Below the pieces are notes generated by a model that did no database searches, was not told the origin of the DNA, and was given only the letters and a program-made list of their open reading frames with translations. Below, piece after piece: positions 12,101-26,049 of a stretch of DNA of 64,000 bases; the first letter of the stretch is position 1, and each line of letters begins with the position of its first letter. Origin of the DNA: Channallabes apus (Eukaryota; Chordata; Actinopteri; Siluriformes; Clariidae); the NCBI GenBank assembly GCA_030522415.1, contig CM060105.1, positions 12,487,206-12,551,205 of the forward strand, written 5' to 3'. Position numbers and translations under genes: made by a program.

Positions 12101-15100
12101 AGCACAGAGGCTACCCCCCCCCCCACAGTCTCGGTTGAATAGTGTTAAAAGCACTAGAAAAATCTAAAAAGTAAAAGTAACCGCAGTCATACACCCCTAT
12201 ATGATCTTGGTATGCAAGCTGCAAGGGGTCAAGTGCTGTTTTAACCAGTGGACGAAAGTAGGCCAGGACCAGGATTTCCACGGTCTTCATGATGCCCACA
12301 CATGGGGCTACTGGTCTAAGATCATTCAGGACTGTTGGTTGTCCTTTCTTAAGAACTGGGACCAGGTATGAGGTTTTCCATATAACTGGAATATCCTTTT
12401 CAGCTTCCACCTCAAATTAAAAAAATCCTCTGGGATATAACACACAGCCGCTCAGCACAACCTTTTAGAACTCGAGTACCGATACCGTCCGATCCAGCAG
12501 CCTTCCTTGAACCGATTTTACACTGCTGCTTTTTTACTTGTTCAGGTGTGATAGAAATACCAATAAGGCCGACTGTGGTGGTGATGTGGGGGTACGGTGG
12601 ATGGGTGTGTGACATAATCCATGATATTTGGAGATAATGAGTGACAATGGCGGGGGTGTACGAGTGGATAAGTATGTGACGTCCTCTATGATGCATGATA
12701 ACAGGAACAATGAAGAGTGGAAGGAGGAGAGTGACTGGAGTGAGTCGAAGGAGGAATTAAATTAAGTTCCATCTTGTTTATTGGAAAAATACAGTGGGTG
12801 GAGTGTCTAGTGGAGCAACCACAATTGTTCCCGGCGTTTTTGTGGCTAAATTAATTGTGAAATATCTGATATGTCTGACCCTTATTCATATGTCTAATGG
12901 CGTCGCGGATGGCTGCTTCGGTGTGGAGCTCTTCATTTGTCTTACTGTTTGTGTTAGTTTGTCCTGTTTTTGTTTCTCAAAAGTGATAACATATACCAGG
13001 GATGAACTGCTGAACGTTCAGCAGGACACATCACACAATTTTCAACCAGTTTTCGATTTTTCAAACGTTTTGCTGAACATTGTAACAGGCGGAGCAGCGG
13101 CGCTGTTGAAATGCTTTAAGAAGCTCCGACGGGGGAAGAGAGCCGGTGCGCTCATCAAGCTCCGACAGCGCGGCTTTAGAACTGCGCTGCCAAGTATACA
13201 TCTGGCGAATCTCCGCTCTCTACCCAACAAAATAGACGAACTTTTCCTGCTCTCCAGGAAAAATAAGGACTTTTCAAACTCTGCCGCGCTGTGTTTCACG
13301 GAAACCTGGCTGAATTAAGCCATCCCGGACAACACGCTACACCTGCCGGGCTTCCAGCTGTTCAGAGCGGGTCGCAACACAGAATCAACGGGGAAATCGC
13401 GAGGTGGCGGGACATGCTTTTACATTAACGAAAGTTGGTGTACAAATGTGACACCATTGAAGAAGACGTGCTGTCCTGATCTAGAGGCATATTTCATCAA
13501 CTGCAAGCCTTTCTATTCGCCGCAGGAGTTTACCTCGTTCATTCTTGTGAGTGTGTACTAGGGCTGCACGATATTAGGAAAAATATGCAATATTGTTGAA
13601 TTCTGCGATAACGATATTTCTTGCGATATAACATTTCCCTAGAGAAATGCATTTGTTTATTATTATTATTATTGCCTATTTTTTTTATTATTTATTTATA
13701 TGTAATGATCATACTAAAATAAACAGGTAATAGATATTCGTCTGATGTAATTAAATCTAATTCAGGCTAAAAGAAACTATATGTCAAGGAAGTTGCAAAT
13801 ATTTAGACTTCAAAACACTATGAATGACTTAAACCCCTCAGCAGATATTCTGACTTCTGGTTTGCTGGCACTAGGACCCGGAAGTAATGCGGGCGCGAAC
13901 CCGGAAGTATAAGAGGAGTAAACAAACCATTGCATACAGTTTAGTCACTGAGTTCAGATTGTTTACTTTCTGATTCGAGTGTGTGTTTATAGGACGCAGG
14001 TTAAATGTGTGTTTTTCCCATGCTCCCCTTCTGTGAGAGTCCTCAAACTAATTCGCGTGGTTATCCTGCCTACTCACTTGCTTCCGCGTTTCGGTTTACC
14101 GTCTATAAAGGGCTAACGGCTAATCGCGGCTAACGGCTAATCACTTCTTCAGAAGACAATTAAGTCTTCTGATCATCCGGGGTGAGTTCGCGACAGAATT
14201 AAGTATAAATTATATAATATAAAGATATAAGCGGGTATAAACATAGTAAGAGCCCATCTGATTGGTCAAATTTGGACACACAAATGCATGGCAAATAAAG
14301 TATTTATCGCAACTCCTTGCAATATGGTTATCGCGCATGCCATTATCGCGATAACGATATTTTTTTCGATATATCGTGCAGCCCTAGTGTACATTCCTCC
14401 ACAAGCATGTGTGAACGCAGCATTGCAACAGCTGGCTGCTCAGATCACAGACATGGAGCAACAACACCCGGACTCGGTTATAATTATACTTGGAGATTTT
14501 AACAAAGCAAACTTCAAACGTGAACTGCCTAAATACAAACTGCACATTACATGTCCTACCAAAGACAAAAATACTTTGGATCACTGCTACACCACAATAA
14601 AGGATGCATATCGCTCCGTCCCCAGAGCAGCTTTAGGACTTTCTGACCACTGCCTGGTTCATCTTCTCCCGACCTATAGGCAAAGACTTAAATCTGCTAA
14701 GCCTGTAGTAAGGACAGTAAAGAGATGGACCACTGAAGCAGAACAGGAATTACAGGCCTGTTTTGACTGCACTGATTGGAATGTTTTTGAAGCTGCTGCC
14801 ACCAATCTGGACGAGCTCACAGATTCTGTAACATCCTACATCAGTTTCTGTGAGGGCATGTGCACCACTACCAGGACATATAACAACATATTTTTAACAT
14901 ATAACAATGACAAACCATTGTTTACAGCAAAACTCAGACAGCTTCGTCAGGCCAAAGAGGATGCCTACAGGAGTGGGGACAGGATCTTGTACAACCAGTC
15001 CAGGAACACACTAACAAGGGCGATCAGAGCGGCTAAGAGGAGCTACTCTAAAAAACTGGAAAATCAGTTTTCGGCAAACGACCCTGCTTCAGTGTGGAAA

Positions 15101-18100
15101 GGGCTGAAAACCATCACTAACTACAAGACGCCATCCCCCAACTCTGTAGGGAATCAACAACTGGTTAATGACCTGAATGAGTTCTATTGTAGATTTGAAA
15201 CTCCCAGTCTCACCCCACACTCTTGTCCTGACCCTCTTTCCACACCACCATTATCACCTCTGACAACCACCCTCTCTTCCCCCCCTGCACTCCAGGTCTG
15301 TGAAAAGGATGTTCGCCAGATCTTTCTGAAACAAAAGAGAAGGAAAGCTCCAGGTCCAGACGGCGTGACACCAGCCTGTCTGAAATCCTGTACTGACCAG
15401 CTGGCGCCCGTCTTCACACAGATCTTCAACAGATCACTGGAACAATGTGAAGTGCCTTTGTGCTTTAAACGTTCCACAAATCATCCCCATTCCAAAAAAA
15501 ACTAAAATCACAGGAAATTATTTACTTATTACTTAATGACTACAGACCAGTCGCCCTAACATCTGTGGTCATGAAGTCATTTGAAAGACTGTTGTTGGCC
15601 TATCTGAGGGACATCACATCACAGGACCCTTACTGGACCCCCTGCAGTTTGCTTATTGAGCAAACAGGTCTGTTGATGATGCAGTTAACATGGAACTGCA
15701 CTTCATCCTTCAACATCTGGACCTACCAGGGGCTTATGCAAGGGTCTTGTTTATAGACTTTATCAGCTTTTAATGCGATCATCCCAGCACTGCTTCAGAC
15801 CAAATTAAACCAGCTCTCTGTTCCTAGCTCTATCTGTCACTGGATCGCCAGCTTTCTGACAGACAGGCAGCAGCTAGTGAAACTGGGAAAATTCATGTCC
15901 AACAGTCACACCACCAATACTGGAGCCCCTTAGGGATGCATTCTCTCCCCACTGCTCTTCTCCATCTACACCAACGACTGCACCTCCACAGACCCCACTG
16001 TCAAGCTCCTGAAATTTGCAGAGGACACTACAACCATCGGCCTCATCCAGGATGGTGACGAGTCTGCATACAGAAGTGAGGTTGAGCAGTTGGCTGTCTG
16101 GTGCAGTCACAACAACCTGGAGCTGAACACGCTCAAAACAATGGAGATGATCGTGGACTTCAGGAGAAACCCACCTGCACTTCCCCCACTCACCATCATG
16201 AACAGCACTGTGACAGCAGTGGAGTCATTCTGGTTCCTGGGCACGACCATCTCTCAGGACCTGAAGTGGGACATTCACATTGACTCCATTGTTAAAAAGG
16301 CCCACCAGAGGTTGTATTTCCTTCGCCAGCTGAAGAAATTCAACCTGCCACAGGAGCTGCTCACACAGTTCTACTCAGCCGTCATTGAATCCGTCCTGTG
16401 CACTTCAATAACTGTCTGGTTTGGCTCAGCTACGAAAGCAGACATCAGAAGACTACAAAGGACGGTTTGGACTGCTGAAAGAATTATTGGCACTGCCCTG
16501 CCCACGCTGCAAGAACTGTATACAGTGGTGTGAAAAACTATTTGCCCCCTTCCTGATTTCTTATTCTTTTGCATGTTTGTCACACTTAAATGTTTCTGCT
16601 CATCAAAAACCGTTAACTATTAGTCAAAGATAACATAATTGAACACAAAATGCAGTTTTTAAATGAAGGTTTACGTTATTAAGGGAGAAAAAAAACTCCA
16701 AATCTACATGGCCCTGTGTGAAAAAGTGATTGCCCCCCCTTGTTAAAAAATAACTTAACGGTGGTTTATCACACCTGAGTTCAATTTCTGTAGTCACCCC
16801 CAGGCCTGATTACTGCCACACCTGTTTCAATCAAGAAATCACTTAAATAGGAGCTACCTGACACCGAGAAGTAGACCAAAAGCACCGCAAAAGCTAGACA
16901 TCATGCCAAGATCCAAAGAAATTCAGGAACAAATGAGAACAAAAGTAATTGAGATCTATCAGTCTGGTAAAGGTTATAAAGCTGTTTCTAAAGCTTTGGG
17001 ACTCCAGCGAACCACAGTGAGAGCCATTATCCACAAATGGCAAAAACATGGAACAGTGGTGAACCTTCCCAGGAGTGGCCGGCCGACCAAAATTACCCCA
17101 AGAGCGCAGAGACAACTCATCCGAGAGGCCACAAAAGACCCCAGGACAACATCTAAAGAACTGCAGGCCTCACTTGCTCAATTAAGGTCAGTGTTCACGA
17201 CTCCACCATAAGAAAGAGACTGGGCAAAAACGGCCTGCATGGCAGATTTCCAAGGCGCAAACCACTTTTAAGCAAAAAGAACATTAAGGCTCGTCTCAAT
17301 TTTGCTAAAAAACATCTCAATGATTGCCAAGACTTTTGGGAAAATACCTTGTGGACCGACGAGACAAAAGTTGAACTTTTTGGAAGGTGCGTGTCCCGTT
17401 ACATCTGGCGTAAAAGTAACACAGCATTTCAGAAAAAGAACATCATACCAACAGTAAAATATGGTGGTGGTAGTGTGATGGTCTGGGGTTGTTTTGCTGC
17501 TTCAGGACCTGGAAGGCTTGCTGTAATAGATGGAACCATGAATTCTACTGTCTACCAAAAAATCCTGAAGGAGAATGTCCGGCCATCTGTTCGTCAACTC
17601 AAGCTGAAGCGATCTTGGGTGCTGCAGCAGGACAATGACCCAAAAGACACCAGCAAATCCACCTCTGAATGGCTGAAGAAAAACAAAATGAAGACTTTGG
17701 AGTGGCCTAGTCAAAGTCCTGACCTGAATTCCATTGAGATGTTGTGGCATGACATTAAAAAGGCGGTTCATGCTAGAAAACCCTCAAATAAAGCTGAATT
17801 ACAACAATTCTGCAAAGATGAGAGGGCCAAAATTCCTCCAGAGCGCTGTAAAAGACTCGTTGCAAGTTATCGCAAACGCTTGATTGCAGTTATTGCTGCT
17901 AAGGGTGGCCCAACCAGTTATTAGGTTCAGGGGGCAATTACTTTTTCACACAGGGCCATGTAGGTTTGGATTTTTTTCCTCCCTAAATAATAAAACCCCT
18001 CATTTAAAAACAGCATTTTGTGTTTACTTGTGTTATCTTTGACTAATAGTTAAATGTGTTTGATGATCAGAAACATTTTGTGTGACAAACATGCAAAAGA

Positions 18101-21100
18101 ATAAGAAATCAGGAAGGGGGCAAATAGTTTTTCACACCACTGTATATCCAGAGTGAAGAAAAGGGCACGGAATATCACTTTGGACCCCTCACACCCAAGC
18201 CACCTCTTATTTGAACTTTTGCCGTCGGGTCGACGCTATAGAGCACCGAACACCAGGACAGTCATGCACAAGAACAGTTTTTCCCCAGGCAATCTACCTC
18301 ATGAACAGTTAAACATCATTCTAACTGTCAATAAATATTTGTGCAATATTGTGTACAATACCACTGTGCAATATACTGTATAATACCACAGATTTCAGAT
18401 ATTTAGGTAACTTATTTAAAAGTATCTCACACCGTACTCCATTTTGTGTCGTGCTATTTTGTCTTGTCATTTGTATTTTTTGTTCTGGAAGCTCCGTCAC
18501 TAAAACGAATTCCTTGTACGTGCAAGCGTACTTGGCAAAAAAACTCTGATTCTGATTGCACTTTCGAGTGGCAGCATCAGTACAGGCAAAGCTGGAGGGA
18601 ATGTACAGAAACTGGGCGATATAAGAGGAAATATCATACAACATTCAATCTACTGGCATCGTTACCTGAAGCAACCAATGCAGACAGGTTGAGAAAGTGC
18701 TGAATTTGGGCTGAGCAGAACCAGATCTGATCACTTTCAAATAACAGTATGGACAGTCAGGCCTAAGATATTCCACAACCGCTACAACATAATAAGAGGA
18801 GACGTATCACACTAAGCAGCCACTGATTATTTGTTTTATGACAAATAATTGTATTATATGTTTTATACCCTGTGCGGTCCATAGTGGTGCCTCATTAAAT
18901 GATTGTATTATGATCTTTATATTTTATTTTAATATTTATAAAAAAATTTTAAACACACACCTGTAGCAAAGCGCTCTACATGCAGAACTCCTTTCCCTGT
19001 AGAACAGGTGACTTTCAAACAAACATTATCGCCATGGCCTTCATCATCATCATCACCATCATCAGCATCTTCCTTCTGGTCAGTGCTGCAGTCGGATTCG
19101 TACGAGGCTGAGGTGCTGACAGAATGGATTGTGTAACCGTCTATAAGCACATAAAGTCACAAGTAAGTGCATTTGATCTCCATGTGTATTTTTTAGCAAT
19201 CCAAAAGATTTAATTACATTTTTACACCTGCTATATACTGATTTACTAAAGGAGAATTTATGATGTGATTTAAATACATTGTAAAAAAGTCTTAATTTTT
19301 ACAGAAAATAACAAAAATTTTATTGTAGTTTTCCTTTAAAAAAAAAAAAAAAACTACATACAAATCTCTGTAAAATTACAGACATTTCTGTCATTATAAT
19401 GTTTTTCTTTGTAATTTTAAGGTAAATCCTATTAGTTTTATAGTACTTTTGACATTCAAGATGTAAGTTTAGCATTTTTTCATAACTTCTGCGTGATATT
19501 TACATTAACTATTCCCAACTGTGATTACTGACAGTGATAAACATTGGAAAGTGGGGGAAGAGGCATCCAGTAGAGCAGTGGTTCTCAAACTTTTTCTGTC
19601 ATTCCCCACTTAATGGGGTGGGGGCGAATTTTCAAGCCCCACTTGTCAACAAAATAATAACGAAATCAGCCAAGTTTACTGTTTACTGTTTATTTCTAAA
19701 CCAATAAGATCAAACACCAAGTTCAAAACAGATAAAATACACGTGCAATTGTTAAAAGGCTTACGTTGTCACTTATCTTTGCATAATTGACCCCATGTTT
19801 ATTAGCTGCTCAACAATCGTTTGTAGTTTTTTTTGCACTGGCCAATTCTGTATGCAACTTTGAATGAAGCCATTTGTGCTTTGCTGTCCATTGATTCAGA
19901 TGTTACCATGCGATTCTCCTGCTGTCTGTATTCTGCCAGCTTTCTTTGAAAGATGTCCAGTGGTTTATTAATGTGACTGGAGTGTGTTGTCTCTAAGTGT
20001 CTTCCTAATTTGTTGGGTCTCATGCGGTCTGCTGCCAGCGGTTTAAGACACAAAACACACACGGGTCTCTCTTCTGCCCCCTCCATCACCACCATGAATC
20101 CAAGCCCAAGATAGGCTTCATTAGGGGTGGGTGATATAACCAAAATCTTCTATCACGGTAGAAGCAATTTTCTACCTCGATAACGATATATATCACAATA
20201 TAGCAATTTGTATCTGAAAATACATAAATAAAAATTCAAACACAAAGAAACTGTTTTACATAATGTAATTTTATATAAACTGAGTTGCTGAGGTTTGCCG
20301 CATTTTATTTTTTTTTTTTACTTTGGCCATATTCGTTTGGATGTTTGGATTTCAGATGATAGAAAAGGTTTGACGTGTTTCCACCACTTGTTAAAACAGT
20401 GCATTTGCGTACCTTAAAAATCACGTTCATCTCATTCATATCACTTTTCTTATACCCAAACCAATTCCACACCACAGACGATGCACCTTTTTTCTTTACA
20501 ATCTCCTCGTTGTCGGTTTCGTCACATGTAAGTAAACTCACTGCTGCTGCAGCGTCTTCTTCCATTGTCGAAGTGTATGTGAAGACGAACACATCAAAAG
20601 TGGGACGAAACCGCGGCACCCGATTGATCCAAATATCTGCGCAAATACAGCGCAGCGCGACTATCTGGATAGCGCAGTGATGAGATCTGGTTTATTTGCG
20701 CAGCCCGGTGGATCGCGCAGTGCCGCTTGAATCACAAACCTGCGCGACCCACTGTGTTTTTATTTAAAAACAATTTAAAATGTCACGACTGTTTAATATT
20801 GTTTCCGCCTTGCCATGCCTGGTTTTGTACGTGCGCATCCCAGCGGGGTAAAATGTATTTTGATGGTCGGCGCGGTTTATTTCTATCAGAGTCACGCAGC
20901 GCTGCCCAGTGGCTCGCGCAGGTTTGTGATTTGAGCAGCGCTGCTCAACTTGGCCCGACGTTAAACCATTATTATTGCACTATGGTTCCACTTTTTTTCA
21001 GTTGAGAAATTCCTGAGTTTTAAAGTGTTCCACTCTTATAGCACAATAGTCTAAATATTTTATTTTGTTTTTTATTTTAGGGTTAGGCATTTTACTGTAA

Positions 21101-22583
21101 TGCTATAAAACTGAACGTTTTATTGTATTTTGCATCATACGTGTACTATACCGTTTCACAGTTATATGTAGATAAATATAAATATATTATATTATAAATA
21201 TATATATTTTTTGTTGTTGCTTTATTTGTAAGTGTTTGATCTTAAATTTAGGAAAAATCTGTAAAATAACAGTGTTTCGGCTGCTAAATGTCTAATGCTG
21301 TTGCTTTATTGAAGGTGTTTAATTGTAATAATTTTGGAAAGAAAAATGTAAAATAAAAACATTTTGGGGTCCACACGTCCAAGTGCTGTGTTAATGAAGG
21401 TGTTAAATCATATAAATGTGGGAAAAATCTGTAAAATAATAACGGTTTCTATCTGCTAAACTCCTAGTGCTGTTAGTTTATTGAAAGTGTTTAATCGTAT
21501 AAATTTAGGAAAAATCTGTAAAATATTAAAAGATTATTTAAAAGATTAAATAATTTCTGTAAATTAAATGTTTTTGCACATAATATGAACTAGAGTATTT
21601 TACCTCAATTTTATAGCTTTTGTTTGGCAGGATGCCAGTAATCTGACCATTCTTTTATGATTTTTTTTTAAATAGAATGTTTTTTTTTTTTTTTTTTTTT
21701 TTTACAGCGTAGTAATTCTTTTACCACCGTTATTAAAGAGTTAAAAAAAAAAAAGTTAACGGTTGGGAGGGACTAACTTTGGCCTTGTCGGGTACTTCTT
21801 CTGGATCCGATCATCATCTTCCTGCTCTGATGCTAAAGAAACAAAAAAACAATCAAAAAAGTGAACATACATGTAAGACAGATTATGAAAATTAACAACA
21901 AATGATGACAAAGCCATGTTCCTGTTAGTCAGAAAACGTAATCAATGTGTACTGTAAAATTAGGGCTGCAACAACTAATCGATAAAATTCATAATTATCG
22001 ATAATGAAATTCATTGTCAACGAATGCCGTTATCGATTAGTTGGGCTGCTCACGTTACTGAGGAGCGCGACCACAAGATGCACAAATACACAAAGACACA
22101 CACAGATACACAGCCGCTCGCGCAATGGAGGTTACAGAAGCGTTTGCAGGAAAAAGCGCGCGCCCCAAGTCCTCCAAGGTATGGGAGCAATTTACATTAA
22201 ACACCTCTTATCGGGCGTTAAAATCGAGCGGTTTTCTGCCGGTCGTAGTGTCCGGTGAGCGCGGATGAAGAGCCGAGGGTTTTCTACACATAGGAGTCAG
22301 TGAGAGAGTTCACACGGGCTTTGGTGACGTGCGTTTGTCCGCACCCGTTGCATGCAGCTTTTTCTTGGTGTACAAATCCCAACGAACACAAGGAAAACAC
22401 TTCTAGTGCGTTTTCTTCACGTTCACTTTACACCTCGGGGGACCGGATATATCCCATGATCCTACACGCTGTACAGAGGGAAATGCGGGAAAAGGGCAAA
22501 ATAAACAGAGTGAACACAGTAGCGGCGAGTTTTTTTCTCTCCCTATGTTGCCGTTTTACGAGAATGTCTAGTATAGCAAAATG

Positions 22584-22630
<47 letters not shown>

Positions 22631-23204
22631 TTTTAAATTTATTGAGACAACAAAAAAGGATAAAATACCCGAGAGGATCGAAATAATGTATAAACCGTGA
22701 AAAGGATGTAGCAAGAGACACTTTCATTAAAAATAATATCATAATAATCTAGAAGTCTATTCTTCTTCTTCTTATTAAGTTGAATTAATTTAAGAGAATT
22801 TAAATTTGAGGTAATTCTTAACAAATGAATATGTCAGTGTATTTTTTAAACTACTGTGTGTATGTATATATATATATATAAAAAAACACACACCGTATCA
22901 ACACTGTCAACTTGCCATCTGCAATTATTGTTAAAAAAGAATGTTGATTTCCATAAAATAAGGTTTAAATGTCAAAATTAAAGATCATTAAACTCTGTAG
23001 CTATTGCATTTTTTAAAAGTTTACTTTTATACATAAATAATACCCTGATTTATGCTTTTATATAGTTAAGCAAAACAGCAAAGGAAACCGGTCACTTTTT
23101 AGCCGATTAATCGAAAAAGAAATCGGCCAACTAATCGATTATCAAAATAATCGTTAGTTGCAGCTCTATGTACAATGTGTACAAATAATCACTTTATGCC
23201 TTTA

Positions 23205-23292
<88 letters not shown>

Positions 23293-26018
23293 GGGGAATA
23301 AAAATAGGAATTATCATGTAACAATAAAACATTGCAGTACCTCTTTATCCCGTGAACGCTTCTTTTTAAATGAAGATGTACAGGACAGAAAGCCTTCCTA
23401 CAAATGACACAATTAGCAGAACAATTACAGCAGTCTACAGATAATTAATATAAATAAACTATGTGCTGTTTTACATATAATGATTTCAACTTGCACTTGT
23501 GGTCGTGTATTCAAGTCAATTCACGTCAAGTCGGCTTTTATTGTCATTTCCACCGTTTACCGTACACAGTGAAACAAAAGAACGTTCCTCCAGGACCAAG
23601 ATACAACATAAAGTAACACTATAAATAATAAAATACTAGCTAAGATCTATGTATCTAAAAACACACACCAGAAACAGCCAACATAAAGTGCACCAATGTA
23701 AATGTGCAAATAAGAGTAAGACGACTAATGTCCCGTTGTGTTGGAGGTGTATTGGGTGTATTCGTCCAGTCGTGCTGTATTGAAGGGTTGTATGGCTGGT
23801 GGGAAGGAATGAACAGGGAGTCGTCGTGTAGACGTGTTGTAGATGTGTGAGCGGCTTGCGTGTGAATGTTGTTTACCCATATTAATACTTTCAGCTGAAC
23901 CCCATTGCAATATATACTGTACTTCCAGTTTTTGCATTTCTCCTTTCCTCCAAACCTCTCAAATTGAGGAGGAGTGAACCACTGATCGGCAGCCAAGATG
24001 CACGGCTCACCTACAGAGAGAGAGAGTTACAAGTTAAATATAGTACACTATATAGTACAGTATATAAATCAACATATACACTCTCCATTCATCCATCCAG
24101 AAACTTATGTAGTCCAACTAGTGACCATTGTGTATTTATTCCCGTTTTGTACGACGTTGGTAGGACCTCCTCAGCACTCCATGTTATTATTATTTTATTA
24201 TTGTTAACATCCTATTCATGTTGCTCAGTTTTGAAATGTATTCACTTTAAGGGCTGTAAAATAAGGAAAAGCTACTTTTTACAATGGTTCCAAGTCCTAT
24301 GTAGTCAGCAGAATTATTTATTTATATCAGTGCAATAAATGTTTTGAATAAAAATGATCTGTCCTTAAATTACATGCTTTTCCATAAGGACTCCTGAGTC
24401 TGGAGACTCCTTCCATAATCACTTGGTTACAAAAAGCTTATCCACCATCACACACTTTTAATCTGTTAACGTGAGCATGTGCTTTAAATTACAGATGATG
24501 TAATGGTTATGTTCTCTTTCACATCTTTTTTTTAAGAAGTAGTAATCATCCTGATTTCAGTTCTTTATTTGTAATAACGGATGGCTCAGCGGTTCTAAGC
24601 TCGTCCGGGTTAGACGAGTTACAAGAAAGATGAACGGATTTAAGACTTTTTGGGAAACCTACCTTTGCTAAACTTGTCTTTGTGCAGGATACCTTCTTTA
24701 TTTCCACACGTGACAAAAAGCTTGGGTTCATGTTTGAGGTTCTTTTCCATTTTCTGAAGAACTGAAGGACCTGTATTAAACAAACAGCGGCTATGAACAA
24801 TAAAGGGATAAGTGCATCAGTGTAGCAAGTTTTTACTCTCAGAATCATGTTCTGTTATTCTGCACAGTTACACGTCCCAGGATGACTTAATGGTGAACCT
24901 ACAAATAAATTTCCAAATAGAGTACACTGGTCACTGAAACACCTGTACATGTGCCATCAGATTTTTACCAGGATAGAAACACTAGTGTGTACAGAACAAT
25001 AGGATTTTTTTTATTGCAGTTCAGAATGATGCAATGTTTGGGACTTTTTGCAATGAATGGCCTTGCAGAGAAATAATAAGAAGATAATGATGATTGTTGT
25101 TGATTTGATTTCGGTCACCACAGAGGACCATATAATCCGCACATAAGCTTGGCACAGGTTTTACACAGGATGCTCTTCCTGACACAACCCTCCTATGTTG
25201 TCCAGCCTTGAGACCGGCACTGCATCCACTGGCTGGGGTTTGGGCTCCGGCAGGGAATCAAACCCAGACCTTCTGCATAGCAGGCAAGCAACCTACCACT
25301 GAGTCACCAATGCCCCAAAAGCAAGATAAAGGTTAATGACTACAAATAAGCAGATCCCTCTACTTTCAGTCCTTCCTAACAATTCAGCAATTCAATTCAG
25401 CAATACAGTTATCACATCTATGGAGTTTTTGGTCTCGGATTGGCACCGCCATATTCCAGGACTCACATTACATACACAAACATTCTGTTCAGAGTTCTGT
25501 GGTCACGAGGCAGACAGGGGGCTTATTATTAACTACTGATGTGTAAGAAAATACACTGCTGTTTGTTTTACGAGTTTCTACGAAAGTCTAGAGAAGCTCC
25601 TCATACACTCACAGGTAAAGTGACCAAAACTGAAACACACAACCCCTTTTACATTAACACACACATCATATTAAACGTCCTTGTACTGACTTACTGCTTG
25701 TGAGTGTCTTCTGAGGTAAAACTTGGGGAGAGAAAGAGACCCGTCTGTCGTCGTTGCATCTGATCCTCCCGGAGCTCCGCCTCATCACCTTCCCCTTCCT
25801 CGCTTGATTTCTGAGCTTTAAAGGTCCATCTTCATTCAGCCAATCCGAGTCGGTATCACTCCCAGACTCCGCCTCCACATTGGAGTCTGAGTCCTTGCTC
25901 ATCCTTAACGTCTGTCTGCACAGAAACATCACAATGCGATCAGGACCGTTACAAAGCACTGGTACTGGAGACTCCTTCCATTAATATTAAATTAACATTC
26001 CTTCAAAAAATTTATATG

Positions 26019-26049
<31 letters not shown>

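Larger units (their letters stand above)
12800..18560 (+). mobile_element. L2/CR1-type LINE with two nested DNA transposons
   Basis: Coding begins near 12980 (ITYTRDELLNVQQD) and runs through the endonuclease start (LPNKIDELFLLSRKN, CFTETWLN then TAA at 13316), breaks at a hAT insertion (13559-14386), and resumes in an ORF to 15505 (IPPQACVNAALQQL, IIILGDFNKANF, LDHCYTT, GLSDHCLVH). Reverse transcriptase follows (KAPGPDGVTPACLK, FAEDTTT, VWCSHNNLELNTLKTMEM) to a Tc1 insertion (16523-18142). The 3' end is at about 18560 with the tail 'ctctgattctgattgc'. The catalytic box reads FAED instead of FADD, and stops and frameshifts are present, so it is inactive. It occupies the 8.9 kb intron of gene B between 18961 and 10041. 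Confidence 0.85.

Noticed and set aside
22004..22258. 84-aa ORF as a host gene
   Set aside because: It lies inside a hAT element with matching ends; only a BED remnant is recognisable in another frame.
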